Assembly (NCBI RefSeq): GCF_001514305.1
Contig: NZ_KQ949075.1
Coordinates: forward strand, 176,960 to 240,959
Direction: 5' to 3'
DNA from: Streptomyces dysideae
Lineage (GTDB): Bacteria > Actinomycetota > Actinomycetes > Streptomycetales > Streptomycetaceae
Length of the DNA: 64,000 nucleotides
Shown: in pieces, positions 33,375-42,087 of the stretch
Layout: each line of letters starts with the position of its first letter
Numbering within the stretch: the stretch's first letter is position 1
The notes under the pieces: generated by a model
Seen by the model: the letters and a program-made list of their open reading frames with translations, nothing else
What the model was told of the DNA's origin: nothing
The model's database searches: none
Translations under genes and position numbers: made by a program

Positions 33375-34571
33375 TTACGGCAGCGCCAGCATCCGCTCCA
33401 GTGCCAGCTTCGCGAACGCCTCTGTCTCCTTGTCGACCTCGATGCGGTTGACCAGGTTGCCTTCGGCGAGGGACTCAAGGGTCCAGACCAGGTGGGGGAG
33501 GTCGATGCGGTTCATCGTCGAGCAGAAGCACACCGTCTTGTCGAGGAAGACGATCTCCTTGCCCTCGGGTGCGAAACGGTTCGCCAGCCGGCGGACCAGG
33601 TTCAGCTCGGTCCCGATGGCCCACTTGGAGCCGGCGGGGGCGGCCTCCAGGGCCTTGATGATGTACTCGGTCGAGCCGACGTAGTCCGCCGCCGCCACGA
33701 CCTCGTGCTTGCACTCGGGGTGGACCAGGACGTTCACGCCCGGGATGCGCTCCCGGACGTCGTTCACCGAGTCCAGCGAGAAGCGGCCGTGCACCGAGCA
33801 GTGCCCCCGCCACAGGATCATCTTCGCGTCCCGCAGCTGCTCGGCCGTCAGCCCGCCGTTCGGCTTGTGCGGGTTGTAGACGACGCAGTCCTCCAGCGTC
33901 ATCCCCATGTCCCGGACCGCGGTGTTGCGCCCCAGGTGCTGGTCGGGCAGGAACAGGACCTTCGTTGTTGAGGGCTCCCCCTGCTGGAAGGCCCACTCCA
34001 GGGCCCGCTCGGCATTGGACGACGTGCAGATCGTGCCGCCGTGCCTGCCCGTGAACGCCTTGATGTCCGCGGACGAGTTCATGTACGAGACGGGCACGAC
34101 CTGCTCGGCTATCCCGGCCTCGGTCAGCACGTCCCAGCACTCGGCGACCTGCTCGGCCGTCGCCATGTCGGCCATCGAGCAGCCGGCGGCGAGGTCCGGC
34201 AGCACGACCTTCTGGTCGTCGGACGTCAGGATGTCCGCGGACTCCGCCATGAAGTGCACACCGCAGAACACGATGTACTCGGCCTCCGGGCGCGCGGCCG
34301 CGTCCCGGGCCAGCTTGAAGGAGTCGCCCGTGACGTCGGCGAACTGGATGACCTCGTCGCGCTGGTAGTGGTGGCCCAGCACGAAGACCTTGTTCCCGAG
34401 CTTCTCCTTGGCCGCGCGGGCGCGCTCGACCAGGTCCGGGTCGGACGGCGAGGGCAGGTCGCCGGGACACTCGACGCCGCGCTCGCTCTTCGGGTCGGCC
34501 TCCCGGCCGAGGAGCAGCAGGGCGAGGGGCGTCGGCTGTACGTCGAGCTCCTGGGTCTGGGCGGTGGTCAC
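33375..34571 (-). CDS. nadA: Quinolinate synthase A
   Basis: [4Fe-4S] enzyme condensing iminoaspartate with dihydroxyacetone phosphate to quinolinate, the precursor of NAD. Motifs: VFVLGHHYQRDEVIQFADVT, IVFCGVHFMAESADIL, AAGCSMADMA, VSYMNSSADIKAF, VLVHPECKHEVV and the C-terminal CFCSTM; the Cys in CGVHFM, ECKHE and CFCST are the candidate cluster ligands. About 398 aa, longer than E. coli (347) as in other actinobacteria because of the N-terminal TAQTQELDVQPTPLALLLLG part. The GTG at 34571 has AAAGGG about 10 bases upstream; the GTG at 34580 is too close to it. nadB and nadC are not adjacent. The Fe-S carrier gene erpA is divergent from it. Confidence 0.93.
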   Translation of the reverse strand: MTTAQTQELDVQPTPLALLLLGREADPKSERGVECPGDLPSPSDPDLVERARAAKEKLGNKVFVLGHHYQRDEVIQFADVTGDSFKLARDAAARPEAEYIVFCGVHFMAESADILTSDDQKVVLPDLAAGCSMADMATAEQVAECWDVLTEAGIAEQVVPVSYMNSSADIKAFTGRHGGTICTSSNAERALEWAFQQGEPSTTKVLFLPDQHLGRNTAVRDMGMTLEDCVVYNPHKPNGGLTAEQLRDAKMILWRGHCSVHGRFSLDSVNDVRERIPGVNVLVHPECKHEVVAAADYVGSTEYIIKALEAAPAGSKWAIGTELNLVRRLANRFAPEGKEIVFLDKTVCFCSTMNRIDLPHLVWTLESLAEGNLVNRIEVDKETEAFAKLALERMLALP

Positions 34572-34885
34572 GACACGCACCCTTTCTGTTCTGCGGCTCG
34601 CCGGGCCCGGAGGAGCCGGGCCCGGCGGAACAAAGCCTTTTCGTCGAATTGACGCTATCTATCATAACCGGTTCACGTCAGTTTGACGACGGCCATAGTG
34701 TCGATGTGACATGAATCCCGGTGCCGCTCCGGCGAGGTGCCCCATGGGCCGCTGTTCGCTTCGTCGCGCATGTGCGAGCATGAAGGAACAGGCGAAAAGA
34801 CACGTGCCCGGCCCGGAATGAATCCGCGGCCCCGTCGGTTGCAACCGTCGGCAAGCAGTCTCCGTACAACCCGGGAGAGATGTAG
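34572..34885. other. Divergent intergenic region between nadA and erpA
   Basis: 314 bases with no gene. It is locally AT-richer (GACGCTATCTATCATAACCG at about 34651-34670), which fits promoter DNA; TATGAT on the minus strand near there is a candidate -10 for nadA, but I cannot place a convincing -35. No riboswitch or clear operator seen. Confidence 0.4.
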
Positions 34886-35242
34886 ATGTCCGTATCGGAC
34901 GAGACCAGCACCGTCACCGACGGCATCATCCTGTCCGACGCCGCCGCGGCGAAGGTCAAGGCCCTGCTCGACCAGGAAGGCCGCGACGATCTGGCGCTGC
35001 GCGTCGCCGTTCAGCCCGGCGGCTGCTCCGGTCTGCGTTACCAGCTCTTCTTCGACGAGCGTTCGCTCGACGGCGATGTGGTGAAGGACTTCGGCGGTGT
35101 GAAGGTCGTCACCGACCGCATGAGCGCCCCGTACCTGGGCGGCGCGTCGATCGACTTCGTCGACACCATCGAGAAGCAGGGCTTCACCATCGACAACCCG
35201 AACGCGACGGGCTCCTGCGCCTGCGGCGACTCCTTCAGCTGA
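34886..35242 (+). CDS. erpA: A-type iron-sulfur carrier (ErpA/IscA family)
   Basis: 118-residue carrier that receives Fe-S clusters and hands them to target proteins. The three conserved Cys are present: one in QPGGCSGLRYQLFF and two in TGSCACGDSF. The core VKALLDQEGRDDLALRVAV and GASIDFVDTIEKQGFTIDNP fit the HesB/IscA fold. GGGAGA precedes the ATG at 34886. The same gene sits near adoK and the cytochrome oxidase genes in Mycobacterium. Likely clients next door are the [4Fe-4S] enzyme NadA and the Rieske protein QcrA. It ends before a strong hairpin. Confidence 0.9.
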   Translation: MSVSDETSTVTDGIILSDAAAAKVKALLDQEGRDDLALRVAVQPGGCSGLRYQLFFDERSLDGDVVKDFGGVKVVTDRMSAPYLGGASIDFVDTIEKQGFTIDNPNATGSCACGDSFS

Positions 35243-35293
35243 GGCGCTGGGCGGAGGCTGAGCTTCCGAGCCAAGGAGTTCTTGAAGTATGGA

Positions 35294-35328
35294 AAGGCGG
35301 CGACCCCCTCCGACGGGGCCGCCGCCTT
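35294..35328. terminator. Hairpin terminator
   Basis: AAGGCGGCG and CGCCGCCTT arms with an inner CCCC/GGGG pairing, between the convergent erpA and the large membrane protein gene. Confidence 0.75.
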
Positions 35329-35344
35329 CCGCTGTCCGTGAGCC

Positions 35345-37903
35345 CTACCGGGTCCCGGACGTCTCCGGCAGCCGTGCGCCCGGCTTCTCCAGCGGGATCT
35401 GCTCGCCGTCCGAGCCCACGACCTTCCGGTCGCCGAGCGGCTCGTCCAGCTGCACGGTCTGGTGGTACTCCTTGGCGATCAAGATGCAGACCTTGTCCGG
35501 CCACGAGGTCTCGGTCACCTTGACCGTCACCTCGTCCCCGCTCTCACTCGCCGTCGTCTTGTAGTCGGCGCACACTCCGCCGGTGAAGACCACGGTCAGC
35601 TCCGTGCCCTCGGCCGAGTAGCCGTCGACCCGCACATCGCGTGTGTTCGGCGCCGAGGTCGGATCACCACCCGGGCCGGTCGGGCGGGGGCTGGGCTGCC
35701 CGCTCGGCCCCCCGGACGGCGTGGCCGAGGCCAGGTACTTCGGGTCGATCGCCGGATACGTCACCGTGAAGCTGTCCTGCGCGCCCGGCGTCCGCACCTC
35801 GAACAGCCAGGACGGCACCAGCGCCTGCTTCGCGTCCACGAAGTGCGAGGCCAGCCCGAACGCCGCGTTCTCGACGGTGATGGTGTCCCGCTTCGGCGCG
35901 CCCGTCGCGGCCGTCTCCTCGCAGGGTGCCTCCATGCGGTCCTCCAGCGGTACGGGGCTGGCGCAACCGCCGATACCCGCCCGGCTGTCGGCCCTGGGCG
36001 CCGCGTTCATCAGGTCCAGCGTCTTCTCCGCGTCCAGCACGGGGTACGTGTCCCCCTTGACCGGCGCCTTCAACTGGCCGCTCCCGCCGACGACCTCACC
36101 CTGCGCGCTCACGGTCACGCCCGTCGTCCAGCCGTACGTGGGCAGCCCGCCGACCACAGGATCGGCGTTCACGACCCGCTGAGCACCCATGATCTGGCTC
36201 GCGTCGAGTTTGGCGTCGTCCTGCCCGACCGCCTTCAGCACCGGCGCGGCCGCCTTCTTCGCGGCCTCCTCGCTGACGGGGTCGACGGCCGCGTCGGCGT
36301 GGGGCTTCACGCACACGGTGGGGCTCTCGCAGTTGTCGGTGCCGGGCGCGTACCGCTGGAACGTCCACGTCCCCGGTGCCTGCTGGTTCACCTGCAGACT
36401 CGGCCCCGACCCGTCCTTCGCGCCCACCCTCCAGGCCTGCCCCTGCGCCACGGGCGTCCCCTCGACCCCGAGCGCCTTCGCCAGGTGCACGACCTCGCCC
36501 TGAGTGACCTCACCCCGCGCCCGGTACACCGGGGCCTCCCCGGGCCCGTCCGCGAGTGCACCCTCGGCCTGGTAGATCACGCCGTACGGATTCGGCTCAC
36601 CGGGCGCGATACCGCTGCTACCACCCTGGGGGTACCCGTCAAGGGCAAGCGGCGGGGGAGTGTCCCCGGCAGACGCCCCGGAGCCCGCACCCCCGCCCGC
36701 CCCACCGGAGGCCGTAGCGGCGAGGTACGCCCCACCCCCGCCGACAACCAGCACGGCGGCCGCGACGGAGGCGATGATCGCCGGGGAACGACGGCGGGCG
36801 TGGGGCTCGTCGGGGGAGCGGTGTTCTGCGCCGGGGGCCTTGGTGCCGGGCGCTCCGGGTACGTCGCCGGCCGGTGCCCCAGGGGTGGGGGTGGCGGCCT
36901 GCTCGGCAGCCGGACGCCGGAGTACGTCACCACCGGGTGTCCCGGGGGCGGGGGTGGCGGCCTGCTCGGCAGCCGGACGCCGGAGTACGTCACCATCGGG
37001 TGTCCCGGGGGCGGGGGTGGCGGTCTGCTCGGTAGCCGGAGTCTTGGGCGCGTCGTCATCAAGCGCCTCGGATACAGAGGCCGCGGCTCGCCGGGAAGCC
37101 GGCGTCGCGGGCTCTTCGACGTCCGCCGCCAAGGGAACGGCCGCCTCGGGCTCCGCCGCCTCGGGCTCTTCAGCGTGCGGCCCCTCGGAAACAGCCGCCT
37201 CGGGAGCAGGCCCCGCGGCCCGTTCGGCATGAGCCGGCTCCGGCTCCTCGACGTCGGCCGCCTCGGCTGCCGGGGCATTCGGCGCTTCAGCCTCTCCGGC
37301 GCCCAACGTCTCGGAGGCGGGGACCTTCGGCTCTCCGGTGTCCCGCGCCTCGGAGGCAGGGGCACCGGCCCCTTCGACGTCCGCTGCCGTGGAGACAAGC
37401 GCCGCAGGCTCGCCGGCATCCGGCACCCCGGGCTTGTCGGCATCTGCCACGCGGGAGGCGGACGCCTCGGCGTCCGGTGCGCCCGCGCCCTGTCGGGCAC
37501 CCGCCTTACCGGTGTCCAGCGTCTCTGGGACAAGCCCCGCGGCCCGCTCGGCATCCGCCGCCTCAAACCCTTCGACGTCCGTTGCCCCGGCATCCGGCAC
37601 CCCGGGCTCGTCGGCATCCGCCACGAGGGAGCTGGACGTCACCACGTCCGGCGCGCCCGGGTCCTCTCGGGCCTCCGCCTTCTCGGAGCCGCCCTCGGTC
37701 CCCGAACCGGCGTCGCCCTCCGATACCGCCCCCGCACCCTCGGTCGATCCGCTCCCTGTCTCCGCAACCGCCTCCGAGGCCCCTTCCGAGGCAACGACCC
37801 CCTCCTCGGCCTGGGCGGCGGCATCAGCGTCCCGGGTGGTGCCGGCGGGCTCGGCGGTGCCGGGCTCGGTGGCGTCGTCGTTGTCCGGTCGCTCGGTGTT
37901 CAC
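35345..37903 (-). CDS. Large Ala/Pro/Glu-rich single-span membrane protein, unknown function
   Basis: 852 residues in three parts. The first about 420 are disordered and rich in Ala, Glu, Pro, Asp, with many near-repeats (ADADEPGVPDAGATDVEG, ADADKPGVPDAGEPAALVST and a 21-residue DVLRRPAAEQAATPAPGTP unit). One span follows: PAIIASVAAAVLVVGGGGAY. The outer about 400 residues look folded, with paired Cys (DNCESPTVCVKP, GGCASPVPLEDRMEAPCEET). The last residues contain LPETSG but no hydrophobic tail follows, so it is not a sortase signal. The GTG at 37903 has GAAGGAG upstream. Function unknown; the outer domain may bind or sense wall material. Confidence 0.75.
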   Translation of the reverse strand: MNTERPDNDDATEPGTAEPAGTTRDADAAAQAEEGVVASEGASEAVAETGSGSTEGAGAVSEGDAGSGTEGGSEKAEAREDPGAPDVVTSSSLVADADEPGVPDAGATDVEGFEAADAERAAGLVPETLDTGKAGARQGAGAPDAEASASRVADADKPGVPDAGEPAALVSTAADVEGAGAPASEARDTGEPKVPASETLGAGEAEAPNAPAAEAADVEEPEPAHAERAAGPAPEAAVSEGPHAEEPEAAEPEAAVPLAADVEEPATPASRRAAASVSEALDDDAPKTPATEQTATPAPGTPDGDVLRRPAAEQAATPAPGTPGGDVLRRPAAEQAATPTPGAPAGDVPGAPGTKAPGAEHRSPDEPHARRRSPAIIASVAAAVLVVGGGGAYLAATASGGAGGGAGSGASAGDTPPPLALDGYPQGGSSGIAPGEPNPYGVIYQAEGALADGPGEAPVYRARGEVTQGEVVHLAKALGVEGTPVAQGQAWRVGAKDGSGPSLQVNQQAPGTWTFQRYAPGTDNCESPTVCVKPHADAAVDPVSEEAAKKAAAPVLKAVGQDDAKLDASQIMGAQRVVNADPVVGGLPTYGWTTGVTVSAQGEVVGGSGQLKAPVKGDTYPVLDAEKTLDLMNAAPRADSRAGIGGCASPVPLEDRMEAPCEETAATGAPKRDTITVENAAFGLASHFVDAKQALVPSWLFEVRTPGAQDSFTVTYPAIDPKYLASATPSGGPSGQPSPRPTGPGGDPTSAPNTRDVRVDGYSAEGTELTVVFTGGVCADYKTTASESGDEVTVKVTETSWPDKVCILIAKEYHQTVQLDEPLGDRKVVGSDGEQIPLEKPGARLPETSGTR
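36872..37039. repeat. 63-bp tandem repeat inside the large membrane-protein gene
   Basis: Unit of exactly 63 bases (offset 36935 to 36998), nearly identical over two copies with a diverged third at 36872 and a partial fourth edge. It encodes the 21-residue repeat around DVLRRPAAEQAATPAPG, keeping frame. Confidence 0.85.
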
Positions 37904-38071
37904 CGCATCGCTCCTTCGGCTGCGCAACTGTCCCTCGACCCTGACCCGACCCTGTCAAAGAGGCCGCTGCCTGGTCGTATCCTGCATCCCCTTTACGGGG
38001 GACGCCGATGGGACGCACCGGGGGAGCGCGCGGTTCCCCGGGAACGCGCCGAATCCGCCGCCGAAGTTCGA

Positions 38072-38281
38072 TCAGTCCCCGTAGTCCGACATCGCGTCGA
38101 GCAGCCGCGCCGACTTCGACGGCACGCTCACCCCGTGAATGAGTGACGGCGGCACCGGAAGGGCAGTGATGCGGTCGGGAACGGTCCAGTGCGGGGCCAT
38201 CCGGGCGCAGTCACCGCGCAGCGACGCCAGGTCGCCGTCCAGGTCGGCCGAAGCGGGAGCATGGACCTCAAGGTTCGTCAT
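38072..38281 (-). CDS. Small hypothetical protein
   Basis: 69 residues, MTNLEVHAPASADLDGDLAS then DCARMAPHWTVPDRITALPV and PSLIHGVSVPSKSARLLDAM. Balanced composition and high third-position G/C suggest a real gene, but no ribosome site is obvious before the ATG and I recognise no family. It lies upstream of the large membrane-protein gene in the same direction and is divergent from adoK. Confidence 0.55.
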   Translation of the reverse strand: MTNLEVHAPASADLDGDLASLRGDCARMAPHWTVPDRITALPVPPSLIHGVSVPSKSARLLDAMSDYGD

Positions 38282-38412
38282 GACTGAACCGTATGCACGG
38301 CGGCGCCCGCGAAGAAAGATCTACTATCGGGTAGTTCTGCCTGCTTCAGAGTCACCCCGCAGACCGGGTAGCGTGAACTGTCAATCCCCCTCCCTCCAGG
38401 AGAACCCACGCC

Positions 38413-39387
38413 GTGCGCATCGCAGTCACCGGCTCCATCGCCACCGACCACCTCATGACCTTTCCCGGCCGCTTCGCCGACCAGTTCGTCGCGGACCAGC
38501 TGCACACGGTCTCGCTCTCCTTCCTGGTCGACAACCTGGACGTCCGCCGGGGCGGCGTCGGCGCGAACATCGCCTTCGGCATGGGCCAGCTGGGCACGAA
38601 GCCGATCCTGGTCGGCGCCGCGGGCTTCGACTTCGACGAGTACCGCGCCTGGCTGGACCGGCACGGCGTCGACACCGACTCGGTCCGCATCTCGGAGACG
38701 CTGCACACCGCCCGCTTCGTCTGCACCACCGACGCCGACCACAACCAGATCGGCTCCTTCTACACGGGCGCGATGAGCGAGGCCCGCCAGATCGAGCTGA
38801 AGACCGTCGGGGACCGCGTCGGCGGCCTCGACCTGGTCCTCATCGGCGCGGACGACCCGGAGGCGATGCTCCGGCACACCGAGGAGTGCCGCTCCCGGTC
38901 CATCCCGTTCGCCGCCGACTTCTCCCAGCAGATCGCCCGCATGGACGGCGAGGAGATCCGGATACTGCTGGACGGGGCGACGTACCTCTTCTCCAACGCG
39001 TACGAGAAGGGCCTCATCGAGTCCAAGACCGGCTGGTCCGACGCGGAGATCCTCGCCAAGGTCGGCCACCGCGTCACCACCCTCGGCTCGCGCGGCGTCC
39101 GTATCGAGCGCGTCGGCCAGGACCCGATCGAGGTCGGCTGCCCGGAGGAGGACCGCAAAGCCGACCCGACCGGCGTCGGCGACGCATTCCGCGCCGGCTT
39201 CCTCTCCGGCCTCGCCTGGGGCGTCTCCCTGGAACGCGCCGCCCAGGTCGGCTGCATGCTGGCCACGCTCGTCATCGAGACGGTCGGCACACAGGAGTAC
39301 CAGCTGCAGCGCGCCCACTTCATGGAGCGCTTCACCAAGGCCTACGGCGACGACGCGGCCACCGAGGTCCAGGCGCACCTCGCCTGA
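38413..39387 (+). CDS. adoK: Adenosine kinase, PfkB family
   Basis: Ribokinase-fold enzyme phosphorylating adenosine with ATP in purine salvage. Evidence: RIAVTGSIATDHLMTFPGRF at the start, the substrate loop RRGGVGANIAFGMGQLG, and the catalytic anion-hole motif ADPTGVGDAFRAGFLSG. By memory it is closely similar along its length to M. tuberculosis AdoK (Rv2202c), including ISETLHTARFVCTTDADHNQ and DPEAMLRHTEECRS. 324 aa is the expected size. AGGAG lies about 10 bases before the GTG at 38413. The gene keeps its place near erpA, ctaC and the qcr genes as in mycobacteria. Older annotations call it a sugar kinase. Confidence 0.85.
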   Translation: MRIAVTGSIATDHLMTFPGRFADQFVADQLHTVSLSFLVDNLDVRRGGVGANIAFGMGQLGTKPILVGAAGFDFDEYRAWLDRHGVDTDSVRISETLHTARFVCTTDADHNQIGSFYTGAMSEARQIELKTVGDRVGGLDLVLIGADDPEAMLRHTEECRSRSIPFAADFSQQIARMDGEEIRILLDGATYLFSNAYEKGLIESKTGWSDAEILAKVGHRVTTLGSRGVRIERVGQDPIEVGCPEEDRKADPTGVGDAFRAGFLSGLAWGVSLERAAQVGCMLATLVIETVGTQEYQLQRAHFMERFTKAYGDDAATEVQAHLA

Positions 39388-39423
39388 GCGACGGCGACAC
39401 AGCGACCGGCAGCGCCACAGCTA

Positions 39424-40800
39424 CTAGGAGAGCCGGCGGACGACGTACGCCGAACCGCGTTCCGCCGGCTCCTCACCCACGTACTCCTGCTCCCGCATCG
39501 CGCACCATGCCGGGATGTCCAGCCGAGCCGCCTCGTCGTCGGAGAGCACCCGCACCGTGCCGCCCACCGGCACCTCGCCGATGACCTTGGCCAGCTCGAT
39601 CACCGGGACCGGGCACCGCTTGCCCAGGGCGTCCACGACGAGCGCCTCCTCCTCGACGGCCGTCGACGGCGTCGGCGCCCCCAGCTTCTCCCGCACCGCC
39701 GCCACCGCCCCCGGCAGCACGTCCAGGAACCGCTCGACGTCCTCCGCCGGCGTCCCGGCCGGCAGCGACACCCGCACGTTCCCCTCACTCAGCACACCCA
39801 TCGCCTTCAGCACATGGCTGGGCGTCAGCGTGCTGCTCGTGCAGGACGAGCCGGAGGAGACCGAGAAGCCCGCACGGTCCATCTCGTGCAGCAATGCCTC
39901 TCCATCGACATAGAGACAGGAGAAGGTGACGACACCGGGCAGCCGCCGCACCGGATCGCCCACCACCTCCACGTCCGGCACCAGCCGCGGCACCCGCGCC
40001 CTGATCCGGTCCGTCAGCTCCCGCAGCCGTACCGCCTCTTGGGCCGCCTCCGCCCGCACCGCCCGCAGTGAGGCCGCCGCCGCGACGATCGCCGGGATGT
40101 TCTCGAACCCGGCCGCCCGCCCCGACTCCCGCTCGTCCACGGGCCCTTGAGCGGCAAACCGCACCCCTTTACGCACGACAAGCAGCCCGACCCCCGACGG
40201 ACCACCCCATTTATGGGCACTCGCCGTCAACAGTGACCAGTCACCCCCAACCGGCCCCCACCCCAGTGACTGAGCCGCGTCCACCAGCAACGGCACCCCC
40301 GCCTCCCGGCACACCTCGGCCACGGCGGCCACCGGCTGCTCGGTCCCCACCTCGTGGTTGGCCGACTGGAGACACGCCAACGCGGTGTCAGGCCGGAGAG
40401 CATCGGCGTACGACGCCACAGCCACCGCTCCCGCCCGGTCCACCGCTACCTGTGTGACCGTCCCGCCCTCGGCCTCGTGTGCGTCGGCGGAATGGAGTAC
40501 CGACGAATGTTCGACGGCGGACACGATCAGGTGACGCCCAACTCGCCGCCGCCCCGCCAGCGTCCCCGCGATCCCGGAGTGCACGGCCCGCGTCCCCGAC
40601 GAGGTGAAGACAAGCTCGTCCGCCCGGCACCCCACCGCCTCGGCGGCCGCCTCCCGCGCCGCATCCAGCAACATCCGAGCCCGCCGTCCCTCCCTGTACA
40701 GACGTGCGGGATCGGCCCACCCCTCGTCCAGGGAGGCGACAAGAGCCTGCCGCGCAACGGGATGGAGAGGAGCAGAGGAGGCAGCATCGAAGTAGGACAC
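39424..40800 (-). CDS. Cysteine desulfurase fused to a C-terminal TusA domain
   Basis: Residues about 1-375 are a class V aminotransferase-fold desulfurase: YFDAASSAPLHPVARQALVA, VFTSSGTRAVHSGIAGTLAG, the PLP Lys in LTASAHKWGGPSGVGLLV, and the persulfide Cys in SVSSGSSCTSSTLTPSHVLK (IscS/NifS type). Residues about 385-458 are a TusA/SirA domain: VVDALGKRCPVPVIELAKVI with the acceptor Cys in CPVP, then VRVLSDDEAARLDIPAWCAM. The enzyme could move sulfur from cysteine directly to its own TusA domain. Partner acceptors (thiolation or molybdenum-cofactor enzymes) are not in the window. Start GTG at 40800; the upstream gap carries a Streptomyces repeat. Confidence 0.88.
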   Translation of the reverse strand: MSYFDAASSAPLHPVARQALVASLDEGWADPARLYREGRRARMLLDAAREAAAEAVGCRADELVFTSSGTRAVHSGIAGTLAGRRRVGRHLIVSAVEHSSVLHSADAHEAEGGTVTQVAVDRAGAVAVASYADALRPDTALACLQSANHEVGTEQPVAAVAEVCREAGVPLLVDAAQSLGWGPVGGDWSLLTASAHKWGGPSGVGLLVVRKGVRFAAQGPVDERESGRAAGFENIPAIVAAAASLRAVRAEAAQEAVRLRELTDRIRARVPRLVPDVEVVGDPVRRLPGVVTFSCLYVDGEALLHEMDRAGFSVSSGSSCTSSTLTPSHVLKAMGVLSEGNVRVSLPAGTPAEDVERFLDVLPGAVAAVREKLGAPTPSTAVEEEALVVDALGKRCPVPVIELAKVIGEVPVGGTVRVLSDDEAARLDIPAWCAMREQEYVGEEPAERGSAYVVRRLS

Positions 40801-40830
40801 ACAGCAACGCTAAGACGTCCGGCAAGGGAA

Positions 40831-40910
40831 GCGCCCCACCAGGGGTGCGGGGCTGTGCCGATATACCGCTCCGCCGCGTGGGCGCGATCAGCCACAACAC
40901 ACCCGCACCC
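40831..40910. repeat. Streptomyces interspersed intergenic repeat, copy B
   Basis: CACCAGGGGTGCGGGGCTGT followed by CGCTCCGCCGCGTGGGCGCG, ATCAGCCACAAC and ACCCGCACCC. Block order matches copy A at 25708-25780. It lies in the divergent gap between the desulfurase gene and ctaC. Confidence 0.75.
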
Positions 40911-41127
40911 GCGCCACATACAGAACCCCCGAGCTACCGGGCACCCCCAAACCCACCGTCAGAAGTAGCCCCCGGCGCGTTGGGGACCCTCCCCGCGCGA
41001 CCCCAAATGGCGTCGGCTAGGGTTTGGTCCGCATAAACATCCAAACCCCTGCCCGACGCAGGGCGGCGACCGACCAGCGAGAAGGCCGCAGCCGACCGCG
41101 CGGGCGAGACTCTCGGGAAGGCGCTAC

Positions 41128-42087
41128 GTGAGTCCCAACGGCTCCGACCGCTCGCCGCGGCGCCCGATGCGGCGGAAGCTGCTGCAGGCACTGACCGCGG
41201 GCCTGGTCCTGGCGACCGCGACCGGTTGCACATACAAGGACTTTCCCCGCCTTGGTATGCCCACTCCGGTCACAGAAGAGGCTCCGCGGATCCTCTCCCT
41301 TTGGCAGGGCTCCTGGGCTGCCGCACTGGCCACCGGCGTGCTGGTGTGGGGCCTGATCATGTGGAGTGTGATCTTCCACCGGCGTAGCCGCACCAAGGTC
41401 GAGGTCCCTCCGCAGACCCGGTACAACATGCCCATCGAGGCGCTGTACACGGTGGTCCCGCTGATCATCGTCTCGGTGCTCTTCTACTTCACGGCCCGCG
41501 ACGAGTCGAAGCTTCTCGAACTCAAGGAGAAGCCCGACCTCACCGTCAACGTGGTGGGCTACCAGTGGAGCTGGGCCTTCAACTACGTCGAGAACGTCGA
41601 CGGTTCCACCGGTGACGCGAAGACCGACAAGAACCTGGCCGCGATTCCGGACCGGTTCAAGGAGGACTTCCCGGCGAACGCCGGCGGTGTCTACGACGCC
41701 GGTACGCCCGCCAGCGAGAACCCGCAGACGGGCAACCCGGGCCCCACCCTGTGGCTGCCCAAGGGCAAGACGGTCCGCTTCGTCCTGACCTCTCGTGACG
41801 TCATCCACTCCTTCTGGGTGGTGCCGTTCCTGATGAAGCAGGACGTCATTCCGGGCCACACCAACGCCTTCGAGGTGACCCCGAACCAGGAGGGCACCTT
41901 CCTGGGCAAGTGCGCCGAGCTCTGCGGCGTCGACCACTCCCGGATGCTGTTCAACGTGAAGGTGGTCTCCCCCGAGCTTTACGAGGAGCACCTCCAGGAA
42001 CTCGTGAAGAAGGGGCAGACCGGTTACGTTCCCGCCGGCATCGCGCAGACGAGCCACGAGAAGAACCGGGAGACGAACAACCTGTGA
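41128..42087 (+). CDS. ctaC: Cytochrome c oxidase subunit II
   Basis: CuA-carrying subunit of the aa3 oxidase. Lipoprotein-type start (VLATATGC, Cys34), two membrane spans (about 58-80 and 105-125), and an outer cupredoxin domain with the CuA ligands in [14 protein letters not shown] plus the upstream His in [25 protein letters not shown] is the aromatic electron-entry region. 319 aa. It has an insert typical of actinobacteria between the spans and the CuA site, thought to help docking with the bc complex. The stop overlaps the ctaD start (GTGA). Confidence 0.96.
   Translation: MSPNGSDRSPRRPMRRKLLQALTAGLVLATATGCTYKDFPRLGMPTPVTEEAPRILSLWQGSWAAALATGVLVWGLIMWSVIFHRRSRTKVEVPPQTRYNMPIEALYTVVPLIIVSVLFYFTARDESKLLELKEKPDLTVNVVGYQWSWAFNYVENVDGSTGDAKTDKNLAAIPDRFKEDFPANAGGVYDAGTPASENPQTGNPGPTLWLPKGKTVRFVLTSRDVIHSFWVVPFLMKQDVIPGHTNAFEVTPNQEGTFLGKCAELCGVDHSRMLFNVKVVSPELYEEHLQELVKKGQTGYVPAGIAQTSHEKNRETNNL

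Noticed and set aside
35345..35380. LPETSG at the C-terminus as a sortase signal
   Set aside because: No hydrophobic span or positive tail follows; the protein ends four residues later, and the motif is not LPxTG.
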